Source: an uncultured Oscillospiraceae bacterium
Lineage (GTDB): Bacteria; Bacillota; Clostridia; Oscillospirales; Oscillospiraceae
DNA: 38,412 nt
NCBI GenBank assembly: GCA_958423465.1
Contig: CATZRD010000022.1
Coordinates: 1 to 38,412, forward strand
Direction: 5' to 3'
Shown: piece after piece, positions 1 through 8,404 of the stretch
How the letters are laid out: the number at the start of each line of letters is the position of its first letter
Position numbering within the stretch: position 1 is the first letter of the stretch
Made by a program: the position numbers and the translations under genes
The notes under the pieces: generated by a model
What the model was told of the DNA's origin: nothing
Seen by the model: only the letters and a program-made list of their open reading frames with translations
The model's database searches: none

Positions 1-465
1 CTGCACCCGTATTCCCTTGTTTCGCCCCGGGTCCGGGACGTTTGCCGTGCCGCGGCGGAGCAGAATATTCCGGTCATCATAACAGCCAGGGTGGAGGATG
101 CCCGGCTGAGTTTTCTTATGCCGCAAAAGGAAGTGCTGCTGAAGGACTGTATGGCTCTGGCCGAACAAGAGCCGGATACCAGGCTGCTTCTGTCCGGCTG
201 CTATCCGTCGGAACTTTTGACCTGGTCCCCCAACGGCCTGCCGCAAAATGTATGGATCGATCTCTCCGGGATATATAAAGGAATGTTCCCCCTGCCGGCG
301 CTGCTGACGGCCTATCCTGAATCCAAACTGATCTATTCCTCTTTTTTCCCGCTGCTATGTTTGCAAAGTACGTTTTTACAGCTGGCAGACACAGATCTTT
401 CGCCGGACATAAGACGGAAGCTGCTCAGCGAAAACTGCCGGGAACTTTTGAACGGCCCCGCCTGA
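1..465 (+). CDS. C-terminal part of an amidohydrolase-family (TIM-barrel) protein
   Basis: The frame is open from the first base of the window to a TGA at 463-465, so this is the last 154 codons of a gene that starts upstream. The visible part has alternating hydrophobic strands and helices (for example VIITARVEDARL, then RLLLSGCYPSELL, VWIDLSG, KLIYSSFFPLL) and ends in a helix of the type LSPDIRRKLLSENCRELL. That ending, a strand with a Tyr-Ser-Ser-Phe-Pro segment followed by an LS-x-E/D-x-R-x-x-(I/L)-L-x-x-N helix, is typical of the amidohydrolase-2 group of predicted metal-dependent hydrolases. The N-terminal metal ligands lie outside the window, so activity and substrate cannot be judged. 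A strong hairpin follows the stop, so the gene probably ends its transcript. Confidence 0.6.
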   Translation: MHPYSLVSPRVRDVCRAAAEQNIPVIITARVEDARLSFLMPQKEVLLKDCMALAEQEPDTRLLLSGCYPSELLTWSPNGLPQNVWIDLSGIYKGMFPLPALLTAYPESKLIYSSFFPLLCLQSTFLQLADTDLSPDIRRKLLSENCRELLNGPA

Positions 466-511
466 TCGGAGCAGCGCCCGCCGGTTCCCGGCAAGCCCGG
501 GGAGGGGATAC

Positions 512-553
512 GGCCCGGCCATTCCGGAGAGACCTCTCCGGAATGGCCGGGCC
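512..553 (+). terminator. Hairpin terminator after the amidohydrolase gene
   Basis: A perfect 20-bp inverted repeat (arms 512-531 and 534-553) begins 46 bases after the stop codon. It is followed only by a weak T-rich stretch, so it may be an inefficient intrinsic terminator or a 3' stabilising hairpin. Confidence 0.6.
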
Positions 554-652
554 TTCTATATTTGCAGGAGCCGCCTCCAACGCTGGTGGAATGGTTTTTA
601 TGCCCCATTCATCAAAAATTTACGAATGGGAAAAGATTTCCCGTTTTCTCCC

Positions 653-661
653 TGCTATAAT
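653..661 (+). promoter_or_regulatory. Extended -10 promoter of ftsH
   Basis: TGC followed directly by TATAAT (656-661) makes an extended -10 element. No good -35 hexamer is seen 16-18 bases upstream. The start codon is about 95 bases downstream. Confidence 0.55.
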
Positions 662-756
662 ACAGCAATTAAGGATAGGCGGGACGCGCCGGCCTTTCTT
701 TTTCACGCATCGGCGCGTAAGGCCGCGGAATTCTTACATACGGGAGGAATGACAGA

Positions 757-2571
757 ATGAACGAGGTAAAAACGCCGAAAAAACCCCTTATGTACTACTA
801 CGTCGTCGCCATGCTGCTGGTCCTGCTCTTCAATTTCATCGCCATGCCCTGGCTCATGGAGCGCCGGATCAAGCAGGTGGACTACAACACCTTTGTGTCC
901 ATGACCGAAAGCGGCGAGATCGGCCAGGTGGAGATCCAGGAACAAGACAACCGCATCCTCTTCACGGACAAGGAGGAAACGGCCGTTTACAAAACGGCCA
1001 TGATCCCGGACGACGAACTGCTCCCGCGCCTGCTGGAGGCCGGGGTCCCCACCTCCGGTCAGGAGATCGAGCAGGTATCCCTGCTGGCCACCATCCTGAG
1101 CTGGGCGCTGCCCATCCTTCTCTTTGTGGGCCTCGGGCAGCTCATGTCCCGAAAGATGATGGAGAAAATGGGCGGCGGCAACTCCATGATGTTCAATATG
1201 GGCAAGTCCAACGCCAAGGTCTATGTGAAGTCCGCCGAGGGCATCAAATTCACCGATGTGGCCGGGGAGGACGAGGCCAAGGAGAACCTTCAGGAGATCG
1301 TGGACTACCTCCACGACCCCGCGAAGTATCAGGAGATCGGTGCGTCCATGCCCAAGGGCGTGCTGCTGGTAGGCCCTCCGGGCACCGGCAAGACCCTGCT
1401 GGCCAAGGCGGTGGCCGGCGAGGCCAGCGTCCCCTTTTTCTCCATGTCCGGCTCGGAATTTGTGGAGATGTTCGTGGGCATGGGCGCTTCCAAGGTGCGG
1501 GATCTTTTCAAGCAGGCAAAGGAGAAGGCCCCCTGCATCGTGTTCATCGACGAGATCGACGCCATCGGCAAAAAGCGGGACGGCCAGCTGGGAGGCAACG
1601 ACGAGCGGGAACAGACCCTGAACCAGCTTTTGACCGAGATGGACGGCTTTGAGGGGAACACCGGCGTCATCATCCTGGCGGCCACCAACCGGCCGGAGTC
1701 TCTGGACCCGGCGCTGACCCGCCCGGGACGGTTCGACCGCCGGGTGCCTGTGGAGCTGCCCGACCTGAAGGGCCGGGAGGAGATTTTGAAGGTCCACGCC
1801 AAAAAGATCAAGGTGGCCGAAAACGTGGATTTCGCCCAGATCGCCCGGATGGCCTCCGGCGCGTCCGGCGCGGAGCTGGCGAATATCGTCAACGAGGCGG
1901 CCCTTCGGGCGGTGCGGGACGGACGGCGTTTTGCCTCCCAGGCCGATCTGGAGGAGAGCATCGAGGTGGTCATCGCCGGGTATCAGAAGAAGAACGCCAT
2001 CATGACCGACCATGAAAAGCACATCGTGGCCTATCACGAGATCGGCCACGCCCTGGTGGCGGCCCTCCAGACCCACTCCGCCCCGGTGCAGAAGATCACC
2101 ATCGTCCCCCGTACCTCCGGCGCCCTGGGCTACACCATGCAGGTGGAGGAGGGCAACCGCTGCCTCATGAGCAAGGAGGAGATCGAGAACAAGATCGCCA
2201 CCTTCACCGGGGGCAGAGCCGCCGAGGAGGTGGTGCTCGGCTCCGTGACCACCGGCGCGTCCAACGATATCGAGCAGGCCACCAAGCTGGCCCGGGCCAT
2301 GATCACCCGGTACGGCATGAGCGAGGACTTCGACATGGTGGCCCTGGAGACGGTGCAGAACCAGTACCTGGGCGGAGACGCCTCCCTGGCCTGCTCGGCG
2401 GAGACCGCCGCGGCCATTGACCGCCAGGTGGTGGAGCTGGTGAAGGCCCAGCACGAGAAGGCCGTGAAGATCCTTGCCGGGAACCGGGAGAAGCTGGACG
2501 AACTCGCCCAATTCCTCTACGAGAAGGAGACCATCACCGGCGAGGAGTTTATGGAGATCCTGAACGCCTGA
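757..2571 (+). CDS. ftsH: ATP-dependent zinc metalloprotease FtsH
   Basis: Membrane-anchored AAA+ protease that extracts and degrades membrane and short-lived cytosolic proteins. The 604-residue product has two membrane segments (about 12-31 and 109-127) around a small external domain, a Walker A GPPGTGKT (206-213), a Walker B FIDEID (263-268), a second region of homology with TNRPESLDPALTRPGRFDR, and the zinc site HEIGH (427-431) with a likely third ligand Asp504. The length is slightly short for the family because the C-terminal tail after the protease domain is brief. The ribosome binding site GGGAGGA (742-748) lies 8 bases before the ATG. It has its own extended -10 promoter and is followed by a large hairpin, so it appears monocistronic. 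Many Firmicutes carry a second FtsH next to tilS/hpt; this copy is not in that setting and may be a paralogue. Confidence 0.95.
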   Translation: MNEVKTPKKPLMYYYVVAMLLVLLFNFIAMPWLMERRIKQVDYNTFVSMTESGEIGQVEIQEQDNRILFTDKEETAVYKTAMIPDDELLPRLLEAGVPTSGQEIEQVSLLATILSWALPILLFVGLGQLMSRKMMEKMGGGNSMMFNMGKSNAKVYVKSAEGIKFTDVAGEDEAKENLQEIVDYLHDPAKYQEIGASMPKGVLLVGPPGTGKTLLAKAVAGEASVPFFSMSGSEFVEMFVGMGASKVRDLFKQAKEKAPCIVFIDEIDAIGKKRDGQLGGNDEREQTLNQLLTEMDGFEGNTGVIILAATNRPESLDPALTRPGRFDRRVPVELPDLKGREEILKVHAKKIKVAENVDFAQIARMASGASGAELANIVNEAALRAVRDGRRFASQADLEESIEVVIAGYQKKNAIMTDHEKHIVAYHEIGHALVAALQTHSAPVQKITIVPRTSGALGYTMQVEEGNRCLMSKEEIENKIATFTGGRAAEEVVLGSVTTGASNDIEQATKLARAMITRYGMSEDFDMVALETVQNQYLGGDASLACSAETAAAIDRQVVELVKAQHEKAVKILAGNREKLDELAQFLYEKETITGEEFMEILNA

Positions 2572-2621
2572 CAGCGGGCCCCTCGGGGCAGGATTCTACC
2601 GGCCGGCGGCAGCTTCGGCAG

Positions 2622-2668
2622 CGCGCAAGGGCCTCCAAGCGGCGAAGCCGCCGGGAGGCCCTTGCGCG
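2622..2668 (+). terminator. Branched hairpin after ftsH
   Basis: A 15-bp stem (2622-2636 with 2654-2668) encloses a second small stem GCGGC-gaa-GCCGC (2639-2651). It starts about 50 bases after the ftsH stop. There is no uridine tract directly behind it, so termination is likely but not certain. Confidence 0.55.
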
Positions 2669-2748
2669 TACCGGAGAAAAATTTTCCGGCAGATGATGCA
2701 ATAAAACCGGCTCCCTGTGCATTCCGTAAGTGACAGGAGTTAGTGAGG

Positions 2749-3324
2749 ATGCTGACAATGGCGATTGAAACCATACAACACAGCGGATCGGATCGGGACA
2801 TGCTGGAACGGCTGCTGGAGCGGGTGGCCCGGGGCGATGCGGAAGCCCTCGGGACGCTGTACGAGAAAACCAGAGGCGCGGTGTACGGCCTGACCCTCTC
2901 CCTTCTGAAAAACGCCCACGACGCCCAGGACGCCACCCAGGACACCTTCGTGAAGATCTGGGAAGCCGCCGGAAGCTACAGGAGCATGGGGTCTCCCATG
3001 GCCTGGATGCTGACCATTGCCCGAAACCTGGCCAGGATACGGCTCAGACAGTCCGCCCGGTCCGGCGAGCTCACCGAGGCGGAGTGGGAGGCGATTCCCG
3101 CGGAAGCCCCCGCCGTTACGGCGGAGGACCGGGCCGTGCTCCAGGAGGCGCTGGGGGCGCTGGGGGATGCGGAGCGGCAGATCGTGCTGCTCCACTCGTC
3201 CTCCGGGCTGAAGCACCGGGAGATCGCCGCCCTGCTGGAGATGCCTCTTCCTACCGTCCTGTCAAAATATCACCGCGCGCTGAAAAAAATGAAACTTCAG
3301 TTGGAAGGAGGGGACCGTCCATGA
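2749..3324 (+). CDS. RNA polymerase sigma factor, sigma-70 family (ECF-like)
   Basis: The product (191 aa) has a sigma region 2 with DAQDATQDTFVKIWEAA and the helical MAWMLTIARNLARIRLR, a linker, and a region 4 helix-turn-helix (QIVLLHSSSGLKHREIAALLEMPLPTVLSKYHRAL), the two-domain layout of ECF sigma factors. It should direct RNA polymerase to a small regulon that usually includes its own operon. The ATG at 2749 is chosen because AGGAG (2735-2739) sits 9 bases upstream; a GTG at 2743 is too close and an ATG at 2758 too far. The stop overlaps the start of the next gene (ATGA), which encodes a membrane-anchored RsgI-like protein, so the pair is almost surely a sigma/anti-sigma system. The inducing signal cannot be read from the sequence. 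Confidence 0.85.
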   Translation: MLTMAIETIQHSGSDRDMLERLLERVARGDAEALGTLYEKTRGAVYGLTLSLLKNAHDAQDATQDTFVKIWEAAGSYRSMGSPMAWMLTIARNLARIRLRQSARSGELTEAEWEAIPAEAPAVTAEDRAVLQEALGALGDAERQIVLLHSSSGLKHREIAALLEMPLPTVLSKYHRALKKMKLQLEGGDRP

Positions 3325-4802
3325 CAGACCGGGAGCTGGAACAGAAGCTGCAAAACGCGCTGAAACACGCCGCGCCTGACGATTTCCGAGAGGTCCTTTC
3401 CCGCCGCGGGACGGAAAAGGAGAATGTGATCCATATGACGAACATGACAGCCGATCCCTCCGGGAAGGCAGGGAAGCCCTGGCTGCGGGGACTGATCGCG
3501 GCCTGCCTGGTCCTGGCGCTGCTGGGCGCGGGGGCCGGCGGCGGGATGTGGTACCAGGCCAACCGGTCCGTGGCCAGCATCATCTCTCTGGACGTGAATC
3601 CCAGCATCGAACTGCGGGTGAATCAGAAAGAACGGGTCCTGTCCTGCGCGGCCCGCAACGAGGACGCCGCCGCCGTTCTCTCAGATATGAACGGCGGAAA
3701 GGATCTGGAGGACGCCAAGCTGGACGTGGCGGTAAACGCCATCGTAGGGGCTCTGGTGCGCCACGGCTATCTGGACAGCCTCTCATCGGCCATCCTGATC
3801 TCGGTGGAGGACGATAATGCCGGCCGGGCGGCCCAGCTCCAGCAGCAGCTTGCCGCTACGGTGGACGGCATCCTGCAGACCTCCTCCAGCCAGGCGGCGG
3901 TGTACAGCCAGAACCTGGCGATGGACGCCGGCCTGGACGCGCAGGCCCGGGCCAACAACATCTCCAGCGGAAAGGCGGCCCTGGTCAGCCAGGTCATTGC
4001 CCTAAATGGCTCCCTGAAATTTGAGGAGCTGGCGAAGCTTTCTGTTGAGGAGCTGCGGGACCTCATCAAGACCGGCGCGCCGGGAATGCCCATCGGCAGA
4101 GAGAGCGCCGTATCCATTGCCAGAGAGTACGCCGGGGCGCCGGAGCAGAACGCGGCTGCGCTCAAAGAGGTGGATTCGGACCTGGACGACGTTCCGCCCC
4201 ACTATGAGGTGGAGCTGATCATCGGCGGCAGCGAGTACGACTATAAGGTGGACGCCTTCACCGGCGAGGTGCTCAGCGGCGCAGCCAATGTGACGGAAGC
4301 GCTCTCTCCCGCCCCCTCCGACAGCCAGCCCGGGCCGTCCCAGCCCGCTGCCGCGGATATTGGGCTGGACGGGGCCAAGGCCGCGGCGCTGGCCCATGCC
4401 GGCGCGGCGGAGAAGGACGTTACCTGGCTGAAAACAGAGAAGGACTGGGACGACGGCCGGGCGGAGTACGAGCTGGAGTTTATCTGCGGCGGCACGGAGT
4501 ATGAGTGTACCATCGACGCGGCGACGGGCGCCGTGCTGAAGTATGAAACGGAGCGGCTCCCGCAGTCCGACACGCCCGGCGGCGGCATCGCCGATATCGG
4601 ACAGGATGCCGCCGTGGCGGCGGCCCTGGCTCACGCCGGCCTGACCGAAAGCCGGATCACCGGCCTGGAGGTGGAGCGGGACTGGGACGACGGACGCCTG
4701 GAGTACGAGGTGGAATTCAGATCCGACGGCTATGAATACGAGTATACCATCGACGGCGCGGCCGGCGCGGTGCTGGAGCACGAGATGGACCGGGATGACT
4801 GA
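3321..4802 (+). CDS. RsgI-like membrane anti-sigma factor with three PepSY repeats
   Basis: This 493-residue protein starts at the ATG that overlaps the sigma-factor stop, with GGAAGGAGGGG just upstream. It has a short cytoplasmic N-terminus (about 1-52) that would hold the sigma factor, one membrane segment (about 57-77), an external domain opening with SLDVNPSIEL (89-98), the hallmark of the RsgI periplasmic domain, and a helical region of about 100 residues. The outer part carries three PepSY-like repeats (about 257-319, 347-409, 426-489), each ending in a Y-x-Y/C-x-I/V-D-A/G-x-T/A-G-x-V-L strand. RsgI proteins in cellulolytic clostridia end in carbohydrate-binding modules; here PepSY repeats take that place. 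It likely senses an extracellular condition and releases the sigma factor. The ligand is unknown. Confidence 0.8.
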   Translation: MTDRELEQKLQNALKHAAPDDFREVLSRRGTEKENVIHMTNMTADPSGKAGKPWLRGLIAACLVLALLGAGAGGGMWYQANRSVASIISLDVNPSIELRVNQKERVLSCAARNEDAAAVLSDMNGGKDLEDAKLDVAVNAIVGALVRHGYLDSLSSAILISVEDDNAGRAAQLQQQLAATVDGILQTSSSQAAVYSQNLAMDAGLDAQARANNISSGKAALVSQVIALNGSLKFEELAKLSVEELRDLIKTGAPGMPIGRESAVSIAREYAGAPEQNAAALKEVDSDLDDVPPHYEVELIIGGSEYDYKVDAFTGEVLSGAANVTEALSPAPSDSQPGPSQPAAADIGLDGAKAAALAHAGAAEKDVTWLKTEKDWDDGRAEYELEFICGGTEYECTIDAATGAVLKYETERLPQSDTPGGGIADIGQDAAVAAALAHAGLTESRITGLEVERDWDDGRLEYEVEFRSDGYEYEYTIDGAAGAVLEHEMDRDD

Positions 4803-4849
4803 AAAGCGCCGGTAAGGCTGATCTCACAAGTTCATACCGGAGTCCGCGA

Positions 4850-4890
4850 AAAGGGCAGCGGGGACCGTTTACTGGTCCCCGCTGCCCTTT
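4850..4890. terminator. Bidirectional terminator between anti-sigma gene and rhaD
   Basis: A perfect 17-bp inverted repeat (4850-4866 and 4874-4890) with a 7-base loop, flanked by A and T stretches, separates two convergent genes. Confidence 0.75.
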
Positions 4891-4915
4891 GAAAACGCGG
4901 CTCACGCCGGTGCGC

Positions 4916-5743
4916 TCAGTCCAGATATCCCGCCCGGGCCCTGACCCCGAAGCGTTGCTCCAGCAGATGCATCTGCTCGTCCGTAATGGTATTCTTCAAA
5001 GGCAGGTGGGCGATCTTCATGTAGATCTCCGCCGCCTTCTCGGCGGTCTCAATGAGGCCGAAGGTCTCGTCCAGGTCCTTCCCGGCGCCGTAGACGCCGT
5101 GCTGGGCCCAGACCACCAGCCGGGCAGAGGCCATCTTCTCCGCCGTGGCCTGGCCGATCTCGTTGGTGCCGCAGAGCATCCAGGGCAGCACGTTCACCCC
5201 GTCGGGGAACACCACGATGCACTCCGTGCACATCTGCCAGAGAGTGCGGGTGAAGGCCCGCTCGTCCAGATCGTGGACGTAGGTCATGGCCAGCAGGTTG
5301 GTGGGGTGGCAGTGCATCACCACCCGGTTGGCCGGATCTACGCTGAGCCGGGCCATGTGGCTCATGAGGTGGGCGGGCAGCTCGCTGGTGAACTTCCCGC
5401 CGTCGGAGTAGCCCCACAGCAGCTCGGCGGTGCAGCCGTCGGCGGCGACGCGGATGAGCCCTAAGTTGTTTTCCGGGTCCCGTTCCACGTTCTTGAAATA
5501 CTTTCCCGTGCCGGTGACCAGAAAATACTTCCCGGCCAGGGGTTTCGCCTCAAAACCGATGGGGATGGTGCGGAGGACCTTATGTACGTCCAGGTACCCC
5601 TCCACCTCTTTCTCGTCCAGCAGCAGGCTGATGTTGCCGCCGTTGCGCTCGTCCCAGCCGTGGCGGTACATCTCGCTGGCGGTGCGCTTCATCTCCTCCA
5701 CAAAGGGGGCGCCGCCCACAAAGGCTCTCAAAATATCCTTCAT
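4916..5743 (-). CDS. rhaD: Rhamnulose-1-phosphate aldolase
   Basis: Class II zinc aldolase that splits L-rhamnulose 1-phosphate into dihydroxyacetone phosphate and L-lactaldehyde in the cytoplasm. The 275-residue length fits the family (E. coli RhaD is 274). Visible motifs are WDERNGGNIS near the N-terminus, the substrate-phosphate loop around LVTGTGKYF, the zinc-binding HCHPTN and a later WAQHGVYGAG histidine. The start MKDILRAF (ATG 5743-5741) is preferred over an upstream in-frame start because AGGA lies about 8 bases ahead, inside the end of rhaA, and only two bases separate it from the rhaA stop. It is the last gene of the rhaBAD operon and is followed by the bidirectional terminator. 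Confidence 0.93.
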   Translation of the reverse strand: MKDILRAFVGGAPFVEEMKRTASEMYRHGWDERNGGNISLLLDEKEVEGYLDVHKVLRTIPIGFEAKPLAGKYFLVTGTGKYFKNVERDPENNLGLIRVAADGCTAELLWGYSDGGKFTSELPAHLMSHMARLSVDPANRVVMHCHPTNLLAMTYVHDLDERAFTRTLWQMCTECIVVFPDGVNVLPWMLCGTNEIGQATAEKMASARLVVWAQHGVYGAGKDLDETFGLIETAEKAAEIYMKIAHLPLKNTITDEQMHLLEQRFGVRARAGYLD

Positions 5744-5745
5744 TG

Positions 5746-6996
5746 TCAATTCCTCTTTTCCAGCACGTCGGCTTCGTATTGCTCCACGGTATGGAACCAC
5801 TCCCCGTCCGCGGGCGCGCCGCAGCGGCGGCAGTACTCGTCCCAGACCTCCCCGAAGGGGGCGGTCTTCAGCTCCTCTTGGGTCACCATCAGCTTTGTCC
5901 AGTCGTCCCTGTCCTGGAGGGCTTTCAGCTCCCCGTTGGGCTGGAGCAGGGCGAAGAGCAGGGCCTTTTGCAGGTTGCGGAAGCCCACCGTCCAGGCGGA
6001 CACCCGGTTGATGGAGGCGTCGAAGTAGTCCAGGGCGATGTGGACCCGGTCCGCCCCACAGCGGACGATCTCACGGGCGATCTCTTTTGTTTCGTCGTCA
6101 AACAGCACCACATGGTCGCTGTCCCAGCGGATGGGCCGGGTCACGTGGAGGGCGATCTCCGGGAAGAAGGCCAGCAGGGCGGGGATCTTGTCGCTGACCA
6201 CCTCGGTGGGGTGGTAGTGGCCGTTATCCATCAGGGGGATACACTTGTCCCGGTTGAAGGCGGCGTAGCTCAGGGCAAACTCGGCGCTGCCCACGGTGTA
6301 GGCCTCCACGCCGATGCCAAAGACCTTGCTCTCGATACAGGGCTTCACCTGCTTGAAGTCGTAGGGCTCGGAGAGAATGGCGTCGATAGAGTCCCGGTAG
6401 CGCTCCCGGGGCCCCAGGCGGTCGCCGGGAATGTCCTTGAAGCCGTCGCCGGTCCAGATGTTCATGACGCAGGGCTGGCCCAGCTCCCGGGCCAGGTAGC
6501 TGGAGATGCGGATGCAGGCCCTGCCGTGGTCGATCCAGAATTTCCGGGTCTCATCGTTGGGGGAACTGAGTGTCAGCGGGTCGCACTTGGGATGGGAGAA
6601 GAAGGTGGGATTGAAGTCGCACCCCAGGCCCCGCTCCTTGCAGAAGTCCACCCACTTTTGGAAGTGCTTCGGCTCCAGCTTGTCCCGGTCGGCCCACTGG
6701 CCGTTCTCAAAAATGGCGTAGCTGGCGTGGAGATTCAGCTTCTTTGTGCCGGGGCAGAGCTTTAACACCTGGTCGATGTCGGCCATCAGCTCCTCCGGTG
6801 TCCGGGCCCGGCCGGGGTAGTTCCCGGTGGTCTGGATGCCGCCGGTGAGGGGCTTGGACGGATCGGTGTCGAACCCCCGCACATCGTCCCCCTGCCAGCA
6901 GTGGAGGGACACAGGGATGGTTTTCAAAGTGGACATGGCCGCCTCGGCATCCACACCCAGGGCGGCGTACTTTGCTTTTGCTTCCTGATAGCTCAT
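5746..6996 (-). CDS. rhaA: L-rhamnose isomerase
   Basis: Converts L-rhamnose to L-rhamnulose; manganese- or zinc-dependent TIM barrel. The 416-residue product matches the family length (about 418) and keeps conserved blocks SLHCWQGDDVRGF, GGIQTTGNYPG, LNLHASYA, FNPTFFSHP and LMDNGHYHPTE, the last two carrying metal and substrate ligands. The ATG at 6996 overlaps the rhaB stop by four bases (ATGA), and GGAGG lies inside the end of rhaB. It therefore depends on the rhaB transcript, with translational coupling likely. Confidence 0.96.
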   Translation of the reverse strand: MSYQEAKAKYAALGVDAEAAMSTLKTIPVSLHCWQGDDVRGFDTDPSKPLTGGIQTTGNYPGRARTPEELMADIDQVLKLCPGTKKLNLHASYAIFENGQWADRDKLEPKHFQKWVDFCKERGLGCDFNPTFFSHPKCDPLTLSSPNDETRKFWIDHGRACIRISSYLARELGQPCVMNIWTGDGFKDIPGDRLGPRERYRDSIDAILSEPYDFKQVKPCIESKVFGIGVEAYTVGSAEFALSYAAFNRDKCIPLMDNGHYHPTEVVSDKIPALLAFFPEIALHVTRPIRWDSDHVVLFDDETKEIAREIVRCGADRVHIALDYFDASINRVSAWTVGFRNLQKALLFALLQPNGELKALQDRDDWTKLMVTQEELKTAPFGEVWDEYCRRCGAPADGEWFHTVEQYEADVLEKRN

Positions 6997-8300
6997 GATG
7001 GTTCGACCTCCATTTGTATTTTCAGATTTCCCAGCGCGGTGGCTTCAATGGGCAGGGCGACGACCTCTTTGCCCGTCATCTCCTGGGTCAGGCGGTTGAG
7101 AAATGGATTCTTCGCCCCGCCGCCTACGATGTACAGCTTTTGATAGCTCCGGCCCGTATTGGCTTCCAGCTCCCGGATGGCCTCCCGGTAGCTCAGGGCC
7201 AGGGAGCGGTAGGCGCAGCGGAAATAGTCCGCCGCCGTCCGGGGCGCGACCGTCAGGGCGGCGTCAAAGGCCGCCTTCATGCTCTTGGGCGCCAGAAACG
7301 CCGGGGCATTGGCGTCCACGGTCTCGTCAAAAGCGCTCTGCTCCGCCTCGGCTACGATCTCGGAGAAGGGCTTCTCCGGGCACAGCTCCTCCCGGAGGCG
7401 GTTCACCAGCCACATGCCCATGATGTTCTTCTGATAGCGGGTGTACCCCACGCCGCCCTCGTTGGACCAGTTGGCGGCTTGACTGTGGGAATCGGTCAGG
7501 GGCTCAGGAACCTTCACCCCCAGCAGGGACCAGGTGCCGGAGGAGATATAAGGCTCGTTCCCCTCCATGGGGATGCCTTCCACCGCCGAGGCGGTGTCGT
7601 GGGTGGCGCAGAGGACGGCCTGACAGGTCCCGCCCACCTCGTCCGCAATCTCCGGCAGCAGCGGCCCCAGGACGGTCCCCGGCGGGGTGAGCCTGGGAAA
7701 CAGCCGTCCCGGCAGGCCAAGCGCGTCCACGATGGCCCGGTCAAACTCCCCGGTCTCAGCATCCACCAGTCCCGTAGTGGTGGCGTTGGTGTACTCCCGG
7801 GCTTTCACTCCGGTGAGCTTCCACAGAAGGTACTCCGGCACCATGAGAAAGTCCGTGACCCCCTCCAATCTGCCCCTTTGCAGGTCGTCACAGAGCTGAT
7901 AGACGGTGTTGAAGGGCTGGAACTGGCAGCCGGTGCGGCGGTACAGCTCCGGGAAGGGGACCTTTTCATGCACCGTACCGACGACCGCCTCCGTCCGCCC
8001 GTCCCGGTAGGCATAGCAGGGCCAGACCTCTTGGTCCCCCCGGAGGAGCACGTAGTCGCACCCCCAGGTGTCGATGGACAGGCTGGCGATATCCGGGAAC
8101 CGGGCAAAGGCGGTCTTAACGCCTTGCTTCACCTGCCGGAACAGGCCCTCCATGTCCCAGGTCAGGTGACCGTCTTGCTCCACCACGCCGTTAGGAAAGC
8201 GGTAGACCTCCTCCGTCCTGAGCTGGCCGCCCTCTTTCCAGCCCACGATGTGCCGGCCGCTGGAGGCGCCGATGTCGATGGCCAAATAGTATCCGCCCAC
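6993..8300 (-). CDS. rhaB: Rhamnulokinase, short C-terminus
   Basis: FGGY-type sugar kinase that phosphorylates L-rhamnulose. The N-terminus YYLAIDIGASSGRH is the first ATP-binding phosphate loop; SIDTWGCDYVLL, CATHDTASAVEGIP, SGTWSLLGV and IVGGGAKNPFLN are family blocks of both kinase domains. The GTG at 8300 is chosen as start because GGGGGAGG sits about 9-10 bases upstream and the conserved N-terminus begins four residues later. At 435 residues it is shorter than known RhaB proteins (E. coli about 489): the frame ends soon after EATALGNL, where the family normally continues for some 40-50 residues. The last codons double as the rhaA ribosome binding site. Whether it is fully active is open, but the operon is otherwise intact. 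Confidence 0.92.
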   Translation of the reverse strand: MGGYYLAIDIGASSGRHIVGWKEGGQLRTEEVYRFPNGVVEQDGHLTWDMEGLFRQVKQGVKTAFARFPDIASLSIDTWGCDYVLLRGDQEVWPCYAYRDGRTEAVVGTVHEKVPFPELYRRTGCQFQPFNTVYQLCDDLQRGRLEGVTDFLMVPEYLLWKLTGVKAREYTNATTTGLVDAETGEFDRAIVDALGLPGRLFPRLTPPGTVLGPLLPEIADEVGGTCQAVLCATHDTASAVEGIPMEGNEPYISSGTWSLLGVKVPEPLTDSHSQAANWSNEGGVGYTRYQKNIMGMWLVNRLREELCPEKPFSEIVAEAEQSAFDETVDANAPAFLAPKSMKAAFDAALTVAPRTAADYFRCAYRSLALSYREAIRELEANTGRSYQKLYIVGGGAKNPFLNRLTQEMTGKEVVALPIEATALGNLKIQMEVEPS

Positions 8301-8307
8301 AAAGAAA

Positions 8308-8366
8308 GACCTCCCCCTTTTCGCAGTATCACCAGTATGGCACGGCGACGCGAAAAAAGGGAGGTC
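8308..8366 (-). promoter_or_regulatory. RNA hairpin covering the rhaB ribosome binding site
   Basis: Arms 8350-8366 and 8308-8324 pair over 17 positions in the minus-strand RNA, including two G-U pairs, with a 25-base loop. The 3' arm contains the GGGGGAGG that serves rhaB and is followed by UUUCUUU. It could terminate transcripts arriving from the upstream AraC gene or mask the rhaB start. Candidate -10-like CATACT/GATACT hexamers fall in the loop, so transcripts begun there would lack the 5' arm. Confidence 0.55.
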
Positions 8367-8404
8367 CTGAGTATGCTGAAAAAGTGTCCTCTCTTGCACC
8401 GCCT

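Noticed and set aside
703..2511. A 602-codon open frame antisense to ftsH
   Set aside because: It mirrors the ftsH codons, has no ribosome binding site or family signature, and is His/Gly/Leu-rich as expected from reading GC-rich codons backwards.
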